From contig SKIY01000088.1 in assembly GCA_007116205.1 (NCBI GenBank), positions 1 to 6,199 on the forward strand: a stretch of DNA of 6,199 nucleotides, given 5' to 3'. Shown in pieces: positions 5,648 through 6,199 of this stretch. A program made the position numbers and the translations under genes. Every line of letters begins with the position of its first letter. The stretch's first letter is position 1. The notes under the pieces are model-generated. The model saw only the letters and a list, made by a program, of their open reading frames with translations. It made no database searches and was not told where the DNA came from. Source of the DNA: Candidatus Izemoplasma sp. (GTDB lineage Bacteria > Bacillota_I > Bacilli_A > Izemoplasmatales > Izemoplasmataceae).

Positions 5648-6199
5648 TTTGGTTTCTAAATATTGCTTAACAAATTTACGCCCATCATTTAACCCGATCT
5701 CATACCGTTTATCAATCAACGTTTGTGTAAAATCCATAATACCACGTAGGTTTTTACTTGGTTTAATGTAGTGAACTTTAACATCTTTAGGGACATGTGT
5801 TATCTTACGCCGCATTCTAAACAAATCAATAATGAAGATTTCTTTACACCCTAAATCAAGCAATGGCTTAATCGGCACATTATCTAACACACCACCATCA
5901 TAATACGTTTCACCATTCATAACAACCGGCTTAAACACAACAGGAATTGCACAACTTGCTAATAAAGTTTTTTTAATCCCTTCTTCATCTAACGTGCGCA
6001 ACAACGTATAACGACTTAAAGAATCCTTACGAAACGCATTGCGCAAGTTGATGCTTAACAGCTCGAAAAAACCAACATCTTCATCGCCCGCTAAACTCGT
6101 AGAAACATAAATATCACTATTATAAACAGCCTCATAACAAATCAGCTCATCAATCATCTTTTCCAGTTTATCGGTTTTATAAAACCCTTTAAAAACCAA
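5636..6199 (-). CDS. Patatin-like phospholipase (N-terminal part beyond window edge)
   Basis: Patatin-like proteins are lipid acyl hydrolases using a Ser-Asp dyad. The last 187 residues are visible and end in TAA. The catalytic Asp is Asp101 of the visible part, in YYDGGVLDNVPI, and the preceding ASCAIPVVFKPV is the strand and turn seen before it in the family. The following LGCKEIFIIDL is also typical. The nucleophile motif GxSxG and the oxyanion glycine loop must lie in the missing N-terminal part, roughly 100 or more residues. The reading frame is open to the window edge, and the TTG at the edge is an internal Leu codon rather than a start. No signal peptide can be judged. It resembles bacterial RssA/YlbK-like cytoplasmic patatins; substrate unknown. 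It is isolated from the downstream block by the terminator. Confidence 0.93.
   Translation of the reverse strand: MVFKGFYKTDKLEKMIDELICYEAVYNSDIYVSTSLAGDEDVGFFELLSINLRNAFRKDSLSRYTLLRTLDEEGIKKTLLASCAIPVVFKPVVMNGETYYDGGVLDNVPIKPLLDLGCKEIFIIDLFRMRRKITHVPKDVKVHYIKPSKNLRGIMDFTQTLIDKRYEIGLNDGRKFVKQYLETKSES

Noticed and set aside
5589..5771. Plus-strand 60-codon frame opposite the patatin 3' end.
   Set aside because: It runs through the terminator and antisense to the conserved patatin C-terminal part.

Overview
The window reads as a chromosomal segment of an AT-rich (low-GC) Gram-positive bacterium in the Bacillota. All the genes I can support lie on the minus strand, so transcription runs from high to low coordinates. 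Strong purine-rich Shine-Dalgarno sequences, a textbook -35/extended -10 promoter, TGG codons for Trp, a Gram-positive style signal peptide and a GlmM/GlmS pair of Firmicutes type support this. TGA is used as a stop (the ATPase gene ends in TGA), so this is not a mycoplasma-type code. I cannot place it below phylum; an Erysipelotrichia-like or neighbouring lineage is a guess.

Layout in the order of transcription. (1) 6199-5636: the C-terminal part of a patatin-like phospholipase, ending in an intrinsic terminator whose loop contains the stop codon (5621-5647). (2) 5571-2736: a tight four-gene block. It encodes a secreted protein of unknown family (215 aa), a membrane-anchored extracellular protein (314 aa), a compact ABC ATPase (183 aa) and a six-helix membrane protein (242 aa). 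Consecutive genes overlap by 20, 14 and 4 nt, which implies one translationally coupled operon and one functional unit. (3) 2667-1: glmS followed by glmM (cut by the window edge), 49 nt apart, behind a strong promoter at 2704-2732.

The glmS-glmM pair makes amino-sugar precursors of the cell wall: fructose-6-P plus glutamine gives glucosamine-6-P (GlmS), which becomes glucosamine-1-P (GlmM). The promoter starts transcription about 30 nt before the glmS start codon, so there is no room for the glmS ribozyme that controls this gene in many Bacillota. The four-gene block has no close named relative that I recognise. The secreted protein has a pattern resembling the membrane-inserting hairpin of aerolysin/ETX-MTX2-type pore formers, and the anchored protein carries a duplicated motif. 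A secreted effector with a dedicated ABC transporter for export or self-protection is one reading, and is an inference. No gene-free stretch exceeds 70 nt. I see no RNA genes, mobile elements or CRISPR arrays.
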